Below are positions 6,962-15,537 of a stretch of 64,000 nt of DNA, one piece after another. Source of the stretch: BOG-908 sp965198825 (GTDB lineage Bacteria; Pseudomonadota; Alphaproteobacteria; Acetobacterales; Acetobacteraceae); the NCBI GenBank assembly GCA_965198825.1, contig CBDAQB010000003.1, positions 1,364,001 through 1,428,000 on the forward strand, written 5' to 3'. A program made the position numbers and the translations under genes. The notes beneath the pieces were generated by a model, which saw only the letters and a list, made by a program, of their open reading frames with translations, ran no database searches and had not been told where the DNA came from. The stretch's first letter is position 1. Every line of letters starts with the position of its first letter.

Positions 6962-9166
6962 CTACTGGTTGATCAGCGCAGGCATCCAGGGCACGCCGAG
7001 ACCGGTCACATCGTCGTAACCGGGCGTGACATAGTTGAACAGATCCGCAAGACCGAGGCATTCCGCTGTGCCGCAGGCCAGATCGATGGCAAACGGATTT
7101 TGGGTCAGCAGAAACGGCGTCGAATCAAGCGTGATGAGCCTCACCCGGGTCGGGTCGTTCGCGTAGCCGCGCAGCACCGCGAACGGTGTAGGAGGTGCCA
7201 CGATATCGTTGATGCCCGCAGCCTTCAGGCTGGTATCGGTGCCGATCTTCGCACCGTAGAACCAGGGATTGGCAAAGCCCACGAATGGCTTATGCGTCCG
7301 CGTCCGCTGCTGGTCCACCACGGCGATAACGCCTGCCATCAGAGGCGATGCAAGACTGGTCCCGCCATAGGGGATCTCGCAATATTCCAGGTGAGCGCTC
7401 TTCTTCGTGCAGCCGGCATCGGAAATCGGATTGCCTGCGATCGTGTAAGTCTCGCCGATGAGATAGCCGGTGTAGGGATCAGCCACCATCGATACGTCAG
7501 GCGCCACGCGCTGCGCCTGTGAGAGAGCGATCGGCGCGGCGTAGGCGAAATTCAGCGTCGTCGCGAGCGCATTCGGCACGATGCCTGCCTGATAGTCTGG
7601 CTGCGCCTCGCTCGGGCTGATGCCGCCGCCCGCACCCGAATAGAAAGTGAAGGCGTCGAAGGTGTAGCCGACAAGGCTTGTCGTCTCCAGGCCGGAGGTC
7701 GTGATCGAAGTGCCGCTGTTGACGGTGGCATTGCCGAGATAGTCGCGATAATTCCCCCAGCCGAACTCGTATTTGGCGCCTTGAGCATTCACGAGACCCA
7801 AAGACGTTCCGCCGACCGAGGTCACGTAAGGACTGTCGCCTTCCTGTGCGCCGGTGGCGACATCATTGACCTGGGAGAGGTCGCCGTCGTCACCGCTGCT
7901 GAACAGGATCGTGATGCCTTCCGCATCGGCCGCCATGAAGCTCTGATCGTCCGAAGCATTCTGCGCCGCCGTCGAGCCTTCGCCGTTGTAGCTGTAGCTG
8001 TTCGTCATGATGTCGGCGGTGTGATTATGAATGGCATCGGTGAGCGCTGTGGTCAGCGAAGTGCCGCAGTCGGCCGCGCCGATATAGTGGATCGCAGCAC
8101 CCGGTGCGGAACCATGCACCGCGGCGAGGTCGAGCGACTGCTCGCCCCACCAGCCATATTCGCCACCGCAGTTCAGGGTGTCGCTCTCGGGAATATCGTA
8201 TTCGCCCTTCGGGAAAGTCGCCTTGTAGTTGGCAGCCGTGAGAGGCGGCAGATTATGGTTGGCCGCATACTGGTTGCCGTCGCTCTTGAGAGTCGGCGAG
8301 GCATAGGCGTCGATGATCGCGACCGTCACGCCCGTGCCGTCCAGATGCACATGGTCGAAGCCGTAGGCCTGCTGGATTTGCTGCGGCGTGTAGCCGCAGG
8401 TCAGCCACGGCACCTTTTTGCCGTAGATGTCCGGCTTCGTGCTGAGCACCGCCTGCAGATCGCCGAAATAGGTGTCGCAGTAGCCGGACGGCAGGTTGGC
8501 CGAGACGGGTGGCGGCGTGACGCTGGCCGGGGCAGCAGCAAGCGGGCTCGCCTCTGCGGCGATGCCAGCAGGCGACTTCAGCTCGCCCTGCGTAACCGAG
8601 AGATGATGCGGCCGCTTGAGGAAGGTGCTGTCGTCCAGCCCCTCGATGTTGATGATCTTGCCTGCGAGGCTGCCGGGAATGGTCGGCAGTTCACGGTTGG
8701 CCCGCAATGTCATCGCGCCATATTTGTAGGTGTCCTGGCTGATGGCGAAGGTGTTGCGAAGCTGGCCGACGGTCGCCGTCGCCGAGACATAGGCGTTGGC
8801 CGCGCCAACGGTAATGTTCGTCATGCCGGCTTGCGACAGCAGCGCCTTCACCGCGGCGACATCGGCGTCGTCAGGCGCGAAGCGCATGCGGAAGGCGGCT
8901 GTGGTGAGATATTCGCCATAGTGCTGGCTGCTCGGCCTGGATACATCGGCGGCGAGGCTCTTGAGCCCCGCAAGATCCCGCACCGTCATGTGCACGGCGA
9001 TGGTGACCTTTGCGGCATCGCTCGCCGTGCCGACCTTCGTTGCGTTCGCCACCCAGCTCGACACATTGCCGGGAACAGTCGCGGTATCGGCGGCATGCGA
9101 AGCAAGCGGAAAAAGGCCGGCAAGCATGGTTGCGCCCAAAAGGCGCATCTTGGTCTGTTCGAACAC
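6962..9166 (-). CDS. Secreted sedolisin-family (S53) serine-carboxyl peptidase 1
   Basis: A 734-aa pro-kumamolisin-type acid peptidase. A signal peptide (MRLLGATMLAGLFPLASHAADT) is followed by an activation prodomain (about 30-215) and the subtilisin-fold catalytic domain. The S53 catalytic residues are visible: Glu342 and Asp346 in GEQSLDLAAVH, and Ser604 in GGTSLASP. The oxyanion region is NSYSYNGEG. The start is probably the GTG at 9166, with CGGAG just upstream; the ATG six codons in is an alternative. It is the last of three tandem paralogues, has its own terminator, and is probably its own transcription unit. Confidence 0.92.
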   Translation of the reverse strand: MFEQTKMRLLGATMLAGLFPLASHAADTATVPGNVSSWVANATKVGTASDAAKVTIAVHMTVRDLAGLKSLAADVSRPSSQHYGEYLTTAAFRMRFAPDDADVAAVKALLSQAGMTNITVGAANAYVSATATVGQLRNTFAISQDTYKYGAMTLRANRELPTIPGSLAGKIINIEGLDDSTFLKRPHHLSVTQGELKSPAGIAAEASPLAAAPASVTPPPVSANLPSGYCDTYFGDLQAVLSTKPDIYGKKVPWLTCGYTPQQIQQAYGFDHVHLDGTGVTVAIIDAYASPTLKSDGNQYAANHNLPPLTAANYKATFPKGEYDIPESDTLNCGGEYGWWGEQSLDLAAVHGSAPGAAIHYIGAADCGTSLTTALTDAIHNHTADIMTNSYSYNGEGSTAAQNASDDQSFMAADAEGITILFSSGDDGDLSQVNDVATGAQEGDSPYVTSVGGTSLGLVNAQGAKYEFGWGNYRDYLGNATVNSGTSITTSGLETTSLVGYTFDAFTFYSGAGGGISPSEAQPDYQAGIVPNALATTLNFAYAAPIALSQAQRVAPDVSMVADPYTGYLIGETYTIAGNPISDAGCTKKSAHLEYCEIPYGGTSLASPLMAGVIAVVDQQRTRTHKPFVGFANPWFYGAKIGTDTSLKAAGINDIVAPPTPFAVLRGYANDPTRVRLITLDSTPFLLTQNPFAIDLACGTAECLGLADLFNYVTPGYDDVTGLGVPWMPALINQ

Positions 9167-9335
9167 GCGGTTCTCCGGAGTGGGATGTTGGGGTGAAGAG
9201 GGTCGATCTCGCCAGGATTCGGCGGTGTCGGCTGCGCAGGGGAGGTGATGCGCCTAAGCTGGCGTTAACCTTCGAACGCTAGACCGAAAAATATCGAGCC
9301 CGCAACATTATTCCCGCACCCGCAACGAAGAAACA

Positions 9336-9367
9336 GCCGGGCGGCAGGAGAATGCCTGCCGCCCGGC
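9336..9367 (-). terminator. Terminator-type hairpin after S53 peptidase 2
   Basis: A perfect 13-bp stem, GCCGGGCGGCAGG with CCTGCCGCCCGGC and a 6-nt loop, a few nt beyond the stop codon. No clear T-tract follows, so it could also work as an mRNA 3'-end stabiliser. Confidence 0.75.
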
Positions 9368-9373
9368 CTCGGC

Positions 9374-11278
9374 TCACGGGTTGCTGATCGTCTGCGGCGT
9401 GCCGGCCGCCTTCGTCGTGTTGGCGCCGATGAACGCCTTCACGATCGGCGTGCCGACACCTGTGGACACGTTGTAAGTCGGGCTGACGTTGGACTGTACG
9501 ACGCCGTTAAAGCCTGGGATCATCGTGTGATACACGCGAAGCCCGCCGTTCGCCTGCCTCGCGGCCAGGCGGTAGATGTACGGGTTGAGATTGCCCTGGC
9601 GCCCTTCCTTCTCGATGAGAAGAGCCAAGGCGCTGGTGAACTCAGGCGAGGAAACGCTGGTGCCGATCACCCCGTAGCGGACGCCGCCGAGGGCGATCAC
9701 GACGGCGCTGCGGTCGGTGTTGCCGGCGCCATTGTTCAGCTTGTTGCCGCCGTTGCAGACGCCCAGCCTGGCATTGTAGTCCGTGGCGCCACCCGGGCAG
9801 CCGCCAACTTGCATGCCGATGTCAGGCGTCATGCGCATGGTGGATCCCGTCGTCACCTGCGACTGATAGGCAGGAGCTGGGAACAGCACGCTGGCGCCGC
9901 CGCCCGCACCCCAAACCTGGCCGGTCACCGTCACACCGAAGCCGTAGGGGTCCGAAGGAGCCTCCTGGTCGAGCCAGGCATTCTCGCCGGCGTAGCCGGA
10001 ATCCAGCGTTCCCACATCATAGACGGTGACGACGTTGGTGCCGCCGACCGCAGTCACGTTCGGATCGGTCGCAGGCGTCGAGGCACCAGCGATCCAGTTC
10101 GCCGGCTTGCCGTGGAAATACGCCGGCGCGATGCACTCCTTGCCCGCTTCGTCGCCCGAGCTCGCAAGGAAGGTGATGCCCTGCATGTTACCCTGCTCGT
10201 AAAGCTCGTGCTCGTAGAACACGGTCGCGGTCAGATCCGTGCCGTTGTTGTATTTCGGCAGGTAGTAGGACTCGCACTCACCGAACGATGAACTCACCGC
10301 ATCCACGACATTGTCGTCGATGACAGCGGTGTAGCCGTCGATGATGTCGCTGTCGTAGAGCGAAGGGATGTTATAGAGAACCACGTGCGCACCAGGGGCG
10401 CCGGTGATCTCTTCCTGCACGTCGAGCGACGCCTCAAAGGAATCGTCGCTCTGCGCGTTGAACGCATTGCCCCCGTTCACAAGCCGGCGCTCGAACAGCG
10501 TGGGATCAGGCGTCCCTGTCGTGGTCGAGAAATTCTCATGGTCGAAGATCAGCTTGATGTCGGAATCGAGCACGTCGCTCGAAATCACCGTGCCGATCGT
10601 GGCACCCGTGCCGTCGAACGGCTTGGCAGTGCCGCCGACGCTGACAGTCGAGTTATAGGCCGGATAAACATAGGCCTGCTTCAGGTCGGGATAGTAATAG
10701 GAGCCGTCCGGGCCGAAGCGGTTGTCCACGGTGTCCTTGATGGGGCCGAGCGACTTCGCCATCGTGTGGCGCGCGATGCCTTCGAAGCCGATGACGCCCA
10801 CCTTCTCCGCGGCGAGCGCCGCAGGCAGGTGGAGCGGCGTCACGCTGGCGACGCTCACCCGGCCGTTCGCGCTGCGCACCGCCTGAAGGCTTGTGCCGAA
10901 AGCGCGCTGCACCGTGCTGACGTTGCCGTGCACGGAAAGGCTGCGCGTGTGCGGCGTCACCGAAAAGCCCTGCGCCTGCAAGGCGGCAGTCACCCGCTGC
11001 ATCGAATCGCTGGTCGGACCGAAGCGCAGGCCGAACTCGGCCGGGGTCAGCCACTTGTGGTAGCTAGGCGAGCTGGGGTCATGAAGATCTGCGAGCAGCG
11101 CCTCGAACTGATCGTGGTTGCGCAGCGGCAGCATGACCGTAAAGGTCACCGGCCGCGCCGCATCGGGCACGCCGATCATTTGAGCAGTCGGCGCGGCAAG
11201 GCCGCTGCGCGGCGCCAGGGCCGCCAGGCTGCCGAATACGCTCGCACAAAGCAGGGCCGTTCTTAACGTGTGAGACAA
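9374..11278 (-). CDS. Secreted sedolisin-family (S53) peptidase 2
   Basis: A 634-aa S53 peptidase if translation starts at the TTG at 11276-11278. That codon has a good ribosome-binding site (CGGAGG, 5-6 nt upstream) and begins directly with a signal peptide (SHTLRTALLCASVFGSLAAL, cut near GLAAP). The frame is open 16 codons further to 11326, but that start would bury the signal peptide. The prodomain spans about 30-190. Catalytic Glu282 and Asp286 lie in FEASLDVQ, Ser541 in GTSVSSPE, and the oxyanion segment is SSSFGECE. The role is probably extracellular protein degradation at low pH. Confidence 0.9.
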   Translation of the reverse strand: MSHTLRTALLCASVFGSLAALAPRSGLAAPTAQMIGVPDAARPVTFTVMLPLRNHDQFEALLADLHDPSSPSYHKWLTPAEFGLRFGPTSDSMQRVTAALQAQGFSVTPHTRSLSVHGNVSTVQRAFGTSLQAVRSANGRVSVASVTPLHLPAALAAEKVGVIGFEGIARHTMAKSLGPIKDTVDNRFGPDGSYYYPDLKQAYVYPAYNSTVSVGGTAKPFDGTGATIGTVISSDVLDSDIKLIFDHENFSTTTGTPDPTLFERRLVNGGNAFNAQSDDSFEASLDVQEEITGAPGAHVVLYNIPSLYDSDIIDGYTAVIDDNVVDAVSSSFGECESYYLPKYNNGTDLTATVFYEHELYEQGNMQGITFLASSGDEAGKECIAPAYFHGKPANWIAGASTPATDPNVTAVGGTNVVTVYDVGTLDSGYAGENAWLDQEAPSDPYGFGVTVTGQVWGAGGGASVLFPAPAYQSQVTTGSTMRMTPDIGMQVGGCPGGATDYNARLGVCNGGNKLNNGAGNTDRSAVVIALGGVRYGVIGTSVSSPEFTSALALLIEKEGRQGNLNPYIYRLAARQANGGLRVYHTMIPGFNGVVQSNVSPTYNVSTGVGTPIVKAFIGANTTKAAGTPQTISNP

Positions 11279-11435
11279 AAAAACCTCCGGTCGATGAACA
11301 TGCTGCAGGAGTACCGTCATCGGCACGCCGCGATGATTTTCAGGAAACGCCAGTCAAGCACTCGGGCAAGCACAACCGGACGGCCGCGCCAAGACATCGG
11401 AAGAGTGCTGATCAGGATGCCCGTGAGGGCGAGCT

Positions 11436-11467
11436 GTCCGCCATCGGCAAGCAGGCCGATGGCGGAC
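11436..11467 (-). terminator. Terminator-type hairpin after S53 peptidase 3
   Basis: A perfect 13-bp stem, GTCCGCCATCGGC with GCCGATGGCGGAC and a 6-nt loop, 8 nt beyond the stop codon of the 707-aa peptidase. The stem sequence is unrelated to those of the two neighbouring peptidase terminators. Confidence 0.75.
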
Positions 11468-11475
11468 GATGAGGC

Positions 11476-13599
11476 TTAGTTGGTGCTGGGATAAGCAGTG
11501 ATGAGGTTGGTCACGTTCACCGAACCGAGGCCGACCGCCAGGCTGTAGCCGACAGTGGCTGGATAGGCGTCCGCCGTCGGGAAGTCAGCTGCGTTGGAGT
11601 TACGCAGCACGCCGATGCCTTCCGGCGCCGAAGCCTTCGTGCTGTAGCATGCGCCGCTGGTCGCATAGCAGGGCTCTGCGATGTTGCCGGCCGTCACGTT
11701 ATAGAACACGCACGACTTCGACGCGTGATTGCCGTAGCCGGAGATGCACTGCGTGGACAGGGTCGGGTCCGTGAACTGCGTCTTGGCAAGGCTATAGAAT
11801 GTCGCGTTAGGATTACCGATCGGCCCGTTCTTCTGAACGAGCAGGGCGGCGATGCCCGCGAACGCCGGCGCCGCGAAAGACGTGCCGCCTGCCGCGTTGC
11901 CGAACGTGTCGTTCACGTTCGTATAGTCGCAGGTGGTGCCGCCTTCATTGGCATCGGACATGCACAGAACCAGGAAGTGGTTCCAGAAGCCGTTCGAAGA
12001 GAACAGCGACACGTCGGGCTGGTCGCGCATGCCATCGGCAGGCATGCCCGGAACCCCGACCTGCTGGAAATCAGGCTTGGGATAAAGAACGCTCACGCCG
12101 CCCGTGCCGCCCACGCCATCCTGGAAGTTGAACGGATTGCTCGGGTCGTTGCAGCTCGCGATCGCATTGGCATAGCCGCCATACTTGCGGATGAGCATGC
12201 CGGCGCAGGAGTTATCCCACGGCGTCTCGGGAATGTAGCTCTTCGCCGAGCTGAAGTAGCGGATGTTGTTGGGCCGCCAGTAGGTCGAATTCTTGCCCTC
12301 GTAAGTATCCAGGAAGTCGGTGCCGCCGACCGACGTGTTGTAAGGGTTCGTGGAAAGCCCGTTCACCGCAATGCCGTTCTGCGCAATGGCATTGCGGTCA
12401 TAGGACACGCCGCTGTCGCCGGTGGAGATCATCACCGCGATGCCTTCGCTGTTCGCCTCCTCCAGAAGGTTCGACCAGTAGCTCAGGAACGACGGGCTGT
12501 TCTCCTGCTCCGGTCCGCCATAGCTGATGGAGAAAACCGTCGCGTCGGACCCGTGCTCGACCATCTGCTGCAGCGAAGTCGCGACGCCGAAGGTGATGTT
12601 CGTGCTGCCGCAGGCCGCTTCGTAGATCTTGGCGTCCGGAGCGGCCACGCCGATCCATTCGGCGTCGAGTGCCGCTTCGCCTTCGTCAGCGGTAAAGCCA
12701 GGGTCGGTGCAGCTGCCCGGCGCCACCGTCTGCAGCGTCCCTGCGTAACCCGACAGGCCGAAGGCCTTGCGGAACGTGCGCCAGTCGGCCGCCTGGATAT
12801 CGGTTTGCTCGATGACGGCGACGGTCACGCCATTGCCAGTCAGCTTGCCTGCCGAAGCCGTGCCGGTCAGCAAGGGATTGACGTTGTAGATCGTGTTGAA
12901 GTCCTGCGGCGTCACGGCCTCGTAGCCGCCGACGTTGAACTCGGGCGAGATGCCGTTCTTCGCGGCAGCCGTCGTGCGGGCTGTCGCCGCCTGGGTGGCG
13001 CGCACCATGTTCGGCTTCGGGAAGAAGTTGGACAGCGTCACGCCGCCCACGACAGGCGAGAGCGCCGCCGGCATGGCGAGATCGGTCACGTTGGCGATGT
13101 GGGCCTCGCCGCTGGCGAGCTTCACATTATGCAGCGAGGTGTGGAACGCCGCCGCGACAAGGCTCGGCTTGCCTGCGAAATCGACCGACATGCCGCTCGG
13201 CGATACGCTGTTGACCGTGAGGCCGCGGCTTTGCAGCCACGCGGTGACCTTCGCGATATCGGCCGCATCCGGCCCATAGGTGCGCAGCTGCGAAGCCTGC
13301 AGCCACTTATGATAGCTCGGTGAGCTGCGGTCCTGCTGGTCATGCACCAGCTTATCGAACGCCGCCTGCTGCTCGGGAGAGCGCTTCAGCGACATGATGA
13401 TGTGCGGCAGCGCGGTCGTGTCGGCCAGCGCGCCGAGGTCCTGCGCCGTGGCGACCAGCGGAGACTTCTCGCCGGCGATCGGCGTGAGGTTCGCCTCGTC
13501 GACGGCGGCACTGATGAGCGGAGCGGCGGAAGCGGCATGAAAACCAAGGCCAGCCATGACGCTGGCGCCGAGCAGGGCAGTCTTTAACTGGGAACGCAT
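11476..13599 (-). CDS. Secreted sedolisin-family (S53) peptidase 3
   Basis: A 707-aa S53 peptidase. The signal peptide (MRSQLKTALLGASVMAGLGF, cut near HAASAAP) is followed by a prodomain (about 45-210) and the catalytic domain. Glu308 and Asp312 lie in GEAALDAEW, Ser574 in GGTSFAAPAFAG, and the oxyanion segment is SISYGGPE. Several paired cysteines in the C-terminal third suggest disulphides and export. The start has AGGAGAC upstream. It is the first of three tandem paralogues. The spacers of about 200 bp with separate hairpins argue for independent transcripts. Confidence 0.92.
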   Translation of the reverse strand: MRSQLKTALLGASVMAGLGFHAASAAPLISAAVDEANLTPIAGEKSPLVATAQDLGALADTTALPHIIMSLKRSPEQQAAFDKLVHDQQDRSSPSYHKWLQASQLRTYGPDAADIAKVTAWLQSRGLTVNSVSPSGMSVDFAGKPSLVAAAFHTSLHNVKLASGEAHIANVTDLAMPAALSPVVGGVTLSNFFPKPNMVRATQAATARTTAAAKNGISPEFNVGGYEAVTPQDFNTIYNVNPLLTGTASAGKLTGNGVTVAVIEQTDIQAADWRTFRKAFGLSGYAGTLQTVAPGSCTDPGFTADEGEAALDAEWIGVAAPDAKIYEAACGSTNITFGVATSLQQMVEHGSDATVFSISYGGPEQENSPSFLSYWSNLLEEANSEGIAVMISTGDSGVSYDRNAIAQNGIAVNGLSTNPYNTSVGGTDFLDTYEGKNSTYWRPNNIRYFSSAKSYIPETPWDNSCAGMLIRKYGGYANAIASCNDPSNPFNFQDGVGGTGGVSVLYPKPDFQQVGVPGMPADGMRDQPDVSLFSSNGFWNHFLVLCMSDANEGGTTCDYTNVNDTFGNAAGGTSFAAPAFAGIAALLVQKNGPIGNPNATFYSLAKTQFTDPTLSTQCISGYGNHASKSCVFYNVTAGNIAEPCYATSGACYSTKASAPEGIGVLRNSNAADFPTADAYPATVGYSLAVGLGSVNVTNLITAYPSTN

Positions 13600-13854
13600 T
13601 CAAGTCTCCTGATACAAGACGGATTCAGACTGTAAAGAGCACCGCCATCGGCGCCCCTCCCAAAGCTTTTATTTTGCTGCAGCGGCGATCCGCCAAACAT
13701 TACTTGAGCGAACTGGACGAACAAGATCGTTTGGTGAAATGAATTCATGCACGCTCGCCGCAATTAGTGTCGCGACCGTAAGCGGCAGCCTTCAGGGCGG
13801 CAAGTCCGAATGCATACCAATCGGACAATTTGTAGATGTTTGTGGCAGAGTCTC

Positions 13855-14574
13855 TTAACTGCGGCGGGCTGCTGCAATCAGAGATTGCATATGCCGAATA
13901 GTTTCGCTCAGTCCAACTAGGATTGCCTCGCCAATCAGGAAGTGCCCGATGTTCAATTCGGCGACTTGCGGAATGGCCGCAACGGCGGAAACATTGCCGT
14001 ATGTCAGCCCATGCCCCGCATGGCACTCGAGCCCCAGCGACTGCGCTCGCGCCGCTGCCGAAACAAGCCGCTCCAGTTCCCCCGCGCGCCCGTCCGCATA
14101 GGCGCCGGTGTGCAGCTCCACCACAGGCGCCCCGAGCCGCGCCGCCGCGTCGAGTTGAGCCGTGTCCGGATCGATGAACAGCGAAACTCGGATACCCGAC
14201 TCCGAAAGCTTGGCGACCAGCGGCGCCAGCGACTGATATTGCCCGGCCGCATCCAGCCCGCCCTCGGTCGTCACCTCGGCCCGCCGCTCCGGCACGATGC
14301 AGCAGGCATGCGGCGCCGCCTCGATGGCGATGCGAACCATCTCCTCCGTCGCCGCCATCTCCAGATTGATCGGCGCCGCGATGGCCGCCCGGATGCGCTG
14401 CAAATCCGCATCGCGTATGTGCCGCCGATCCTCGCGCAGATGCAGCGTAATCCCGTCGGCGCCCGCAGCGATGGCCGCCTCCGCCGCCAGGAGCGGGTCG
14501 GGATGCGTCCCGCCCCGCGCGTTCCGCAGCGTCGCCACATGATCGATGTTCACGCCAAGCCGGACAGGTGTCAT
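13855..14574 (-). CDS. pdxJ: Pyridoxine 5'-phosphate synthase
   Basis: A 239-aa TIM-barrel enzyme that joins 1-deoxyxylulose 5-phosphate and 3-amino-1-hydroxyacetone 1-phosphate to give pyridoxine 5'-phosphate. Family signatures are LGVNIDHVATLRNARGG at the N-terminus, GADGITLHLREDRRHI, NLEMAATEEM, and the C-terminal HAGHGLTYGNV and LNIGHFLIGEAI. The length is typical. It overlaps pdxA by 4 nt on the same strand, so the two consecutive steps of B6 synthesis are probably translationally coupled. Confidence 0.97.
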   Translation of the reverse strand: MTPVRLGVNIDHVATLRNARGGTHPDPLLAAEAAIAAGADGITLHLREDRRHIRDADLQRIRAAIAAPINLEMAATEEMVRIAIEAAPHACCIVPERRAEVTTEGGLDAAGQYQSLAPLVAKLSESGIRVSLFIDPDTAQLDAAARLGAPVVELHTGAYADGRAGELERLVSAAARAQSLGLECHAGHGLTYGNVSAVAAIPQVAELNIGHFLIGEAILVGLSETIRHMQSLIAAARRS

Positions 14575-15509
14575 GCAGCAAGCGCCCTTTGTGTCGCGAT
14601 GGCATCGGCAAGCCTGATTGCCGCAATCAAGCTGGCCGGATCGGCCCGGTCCTGCCCGGCTATGTCGAAGGCCGTTCCATGGTCAGGCGACGTGCGCACG
14701 ATGGGCAGTCCCAGTGTCACGTTCACCCCACCAGACATGTCCAGCGTCTTCAACGGTATCAATGCCTGGTCGTGATACATGCAGATCGCCGCATCGTAGG
14801 CCCGGCGCGCCTGCGGCGTGAACATCGTATCGGGCGGCCAGGGCCCGCTCACGTCGAACCCCTCTGACCGCAAGATCTCCATGGCCGGCCGTATGAGCGT
14901 GATCTCCTCACGTCCCATATGCCCGTCCTCGCCGGCATGAGGGTTGAGCCCGGCAATCGCCAGCCGCGGCCGTGCCAGGCCGAAGTCGCGTGCGAGGGCA
15001 GCCGCCGTTGTCCGCGCCGCTGACACGATCCCCTCGACCGACAACGCGTCAAGCGCCGCCCGCAACGACAAATGGATCGTCACTGGCACCACCCGAAGCA
15101 TCGGCGACGCCAGCATCATGATCTCCCGACCCGCGCAGCCGGTCAGCTCTGCCAGGAACTCGGTATGCCCGGGATGAGGAAACCCCGCATCCTGCAGCAC
15201 CGATTTCGCAATCGGGTTGGTCACCACGCCCCGCGCCCGGCTACTCCGCGACATCTCCACAGCCAGCCGAATGCTTTCGATAACCGCGCCCGCATTCGCC
15301 GTATCCGGATGCCCTGCACGGACAGCAGCCGCCAAAGCCACCGGAACCACCGGCAACGCCTGGGCAAATAACCTCGCCTCGCCTGTGGTCGGCACCTCAG
15401 GCGGCAAGCAATCCGGATCGGCGATCAGGACAAACGCCGGCCCCTCGTGACGCAACGCCTGCCAAGCCTTGACGGCAATCTCCGGCCCGATCCCGGCCGG
15501 ATCGCCCAT
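14571..15509 (-). CDS. pdxA: 4-hydroxythreonine-4-phosphate dehydrogenase
   Basis: PdxA oxidises 4-phosphohydroxy-L-threonine and supplies the PdxJ substrate. Signatures are MGDPAGIGPEIAVKAW, the metal-binding histidines in GHTEFLAELTG, GLNPHAGEDGHMG, and YHDQALIPLKTL. The first ATG gives 312 aa, but the frame continues upstream as LPLPLALT before MGDPAGIG, which matches the usual family N-terminus. Translation therefore probably starts a few codons earlier at a non-ATG codon overlapping the lpdA stop region. It is coupled to pdxJ by a 4-nt overlap. Confidence 0.96.
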   Translation of the reverse strand: MGDPAGIGPEIAVKAWQALRHEGPAFVLIADPDCLPPEVPTTGEARLFAQALPVVPVALAAAVRAGHPDTANAGAVIESIRLAVEMSRSSRARGVVTNPIAKSVLQDAGFPHPGHTEFLAELTGCAGREIMMLASPMLRVVPVTIHLSLRAALDALSVEGIVSAARTTAAALARDFGLARPRLAIAGLNPHAGEDGHMGREEITLIRPAMEILRSEGFDVSGPWPPDTMFTPQARRAYDAAICMYHDQALIPLKTLDMSGGVNVTLGLPIVRTSPDHGTAFDIAGQDRADPASLIAAIRLADAIATQRALAA

Positions 15510-15537
15510 CGTGAGAGCGAGCGGCAGGGGCAGGGCC

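Noticed and set aside
11725..13323. 532-aa frame on the plus strand opposite the third S53 peptidase, and similar long antisense frames opposite the other peptidases and RND genes
   Set aside because: High-GC antisense shadows: no family motifs, Arg/His/Ala-rich composition, and the opposite strand encodes complete enzymes.
13745..13854. Protein-like tail (LSDWYAFGLAALKAAAYGRD) on the minus strand after pdxJ
   Set aside because: It reads like a real small protein, but the frame has no start codon except a TTG without a ribosome-binding site, and its upstream part is only an out-of-frame reading of pdxJ.
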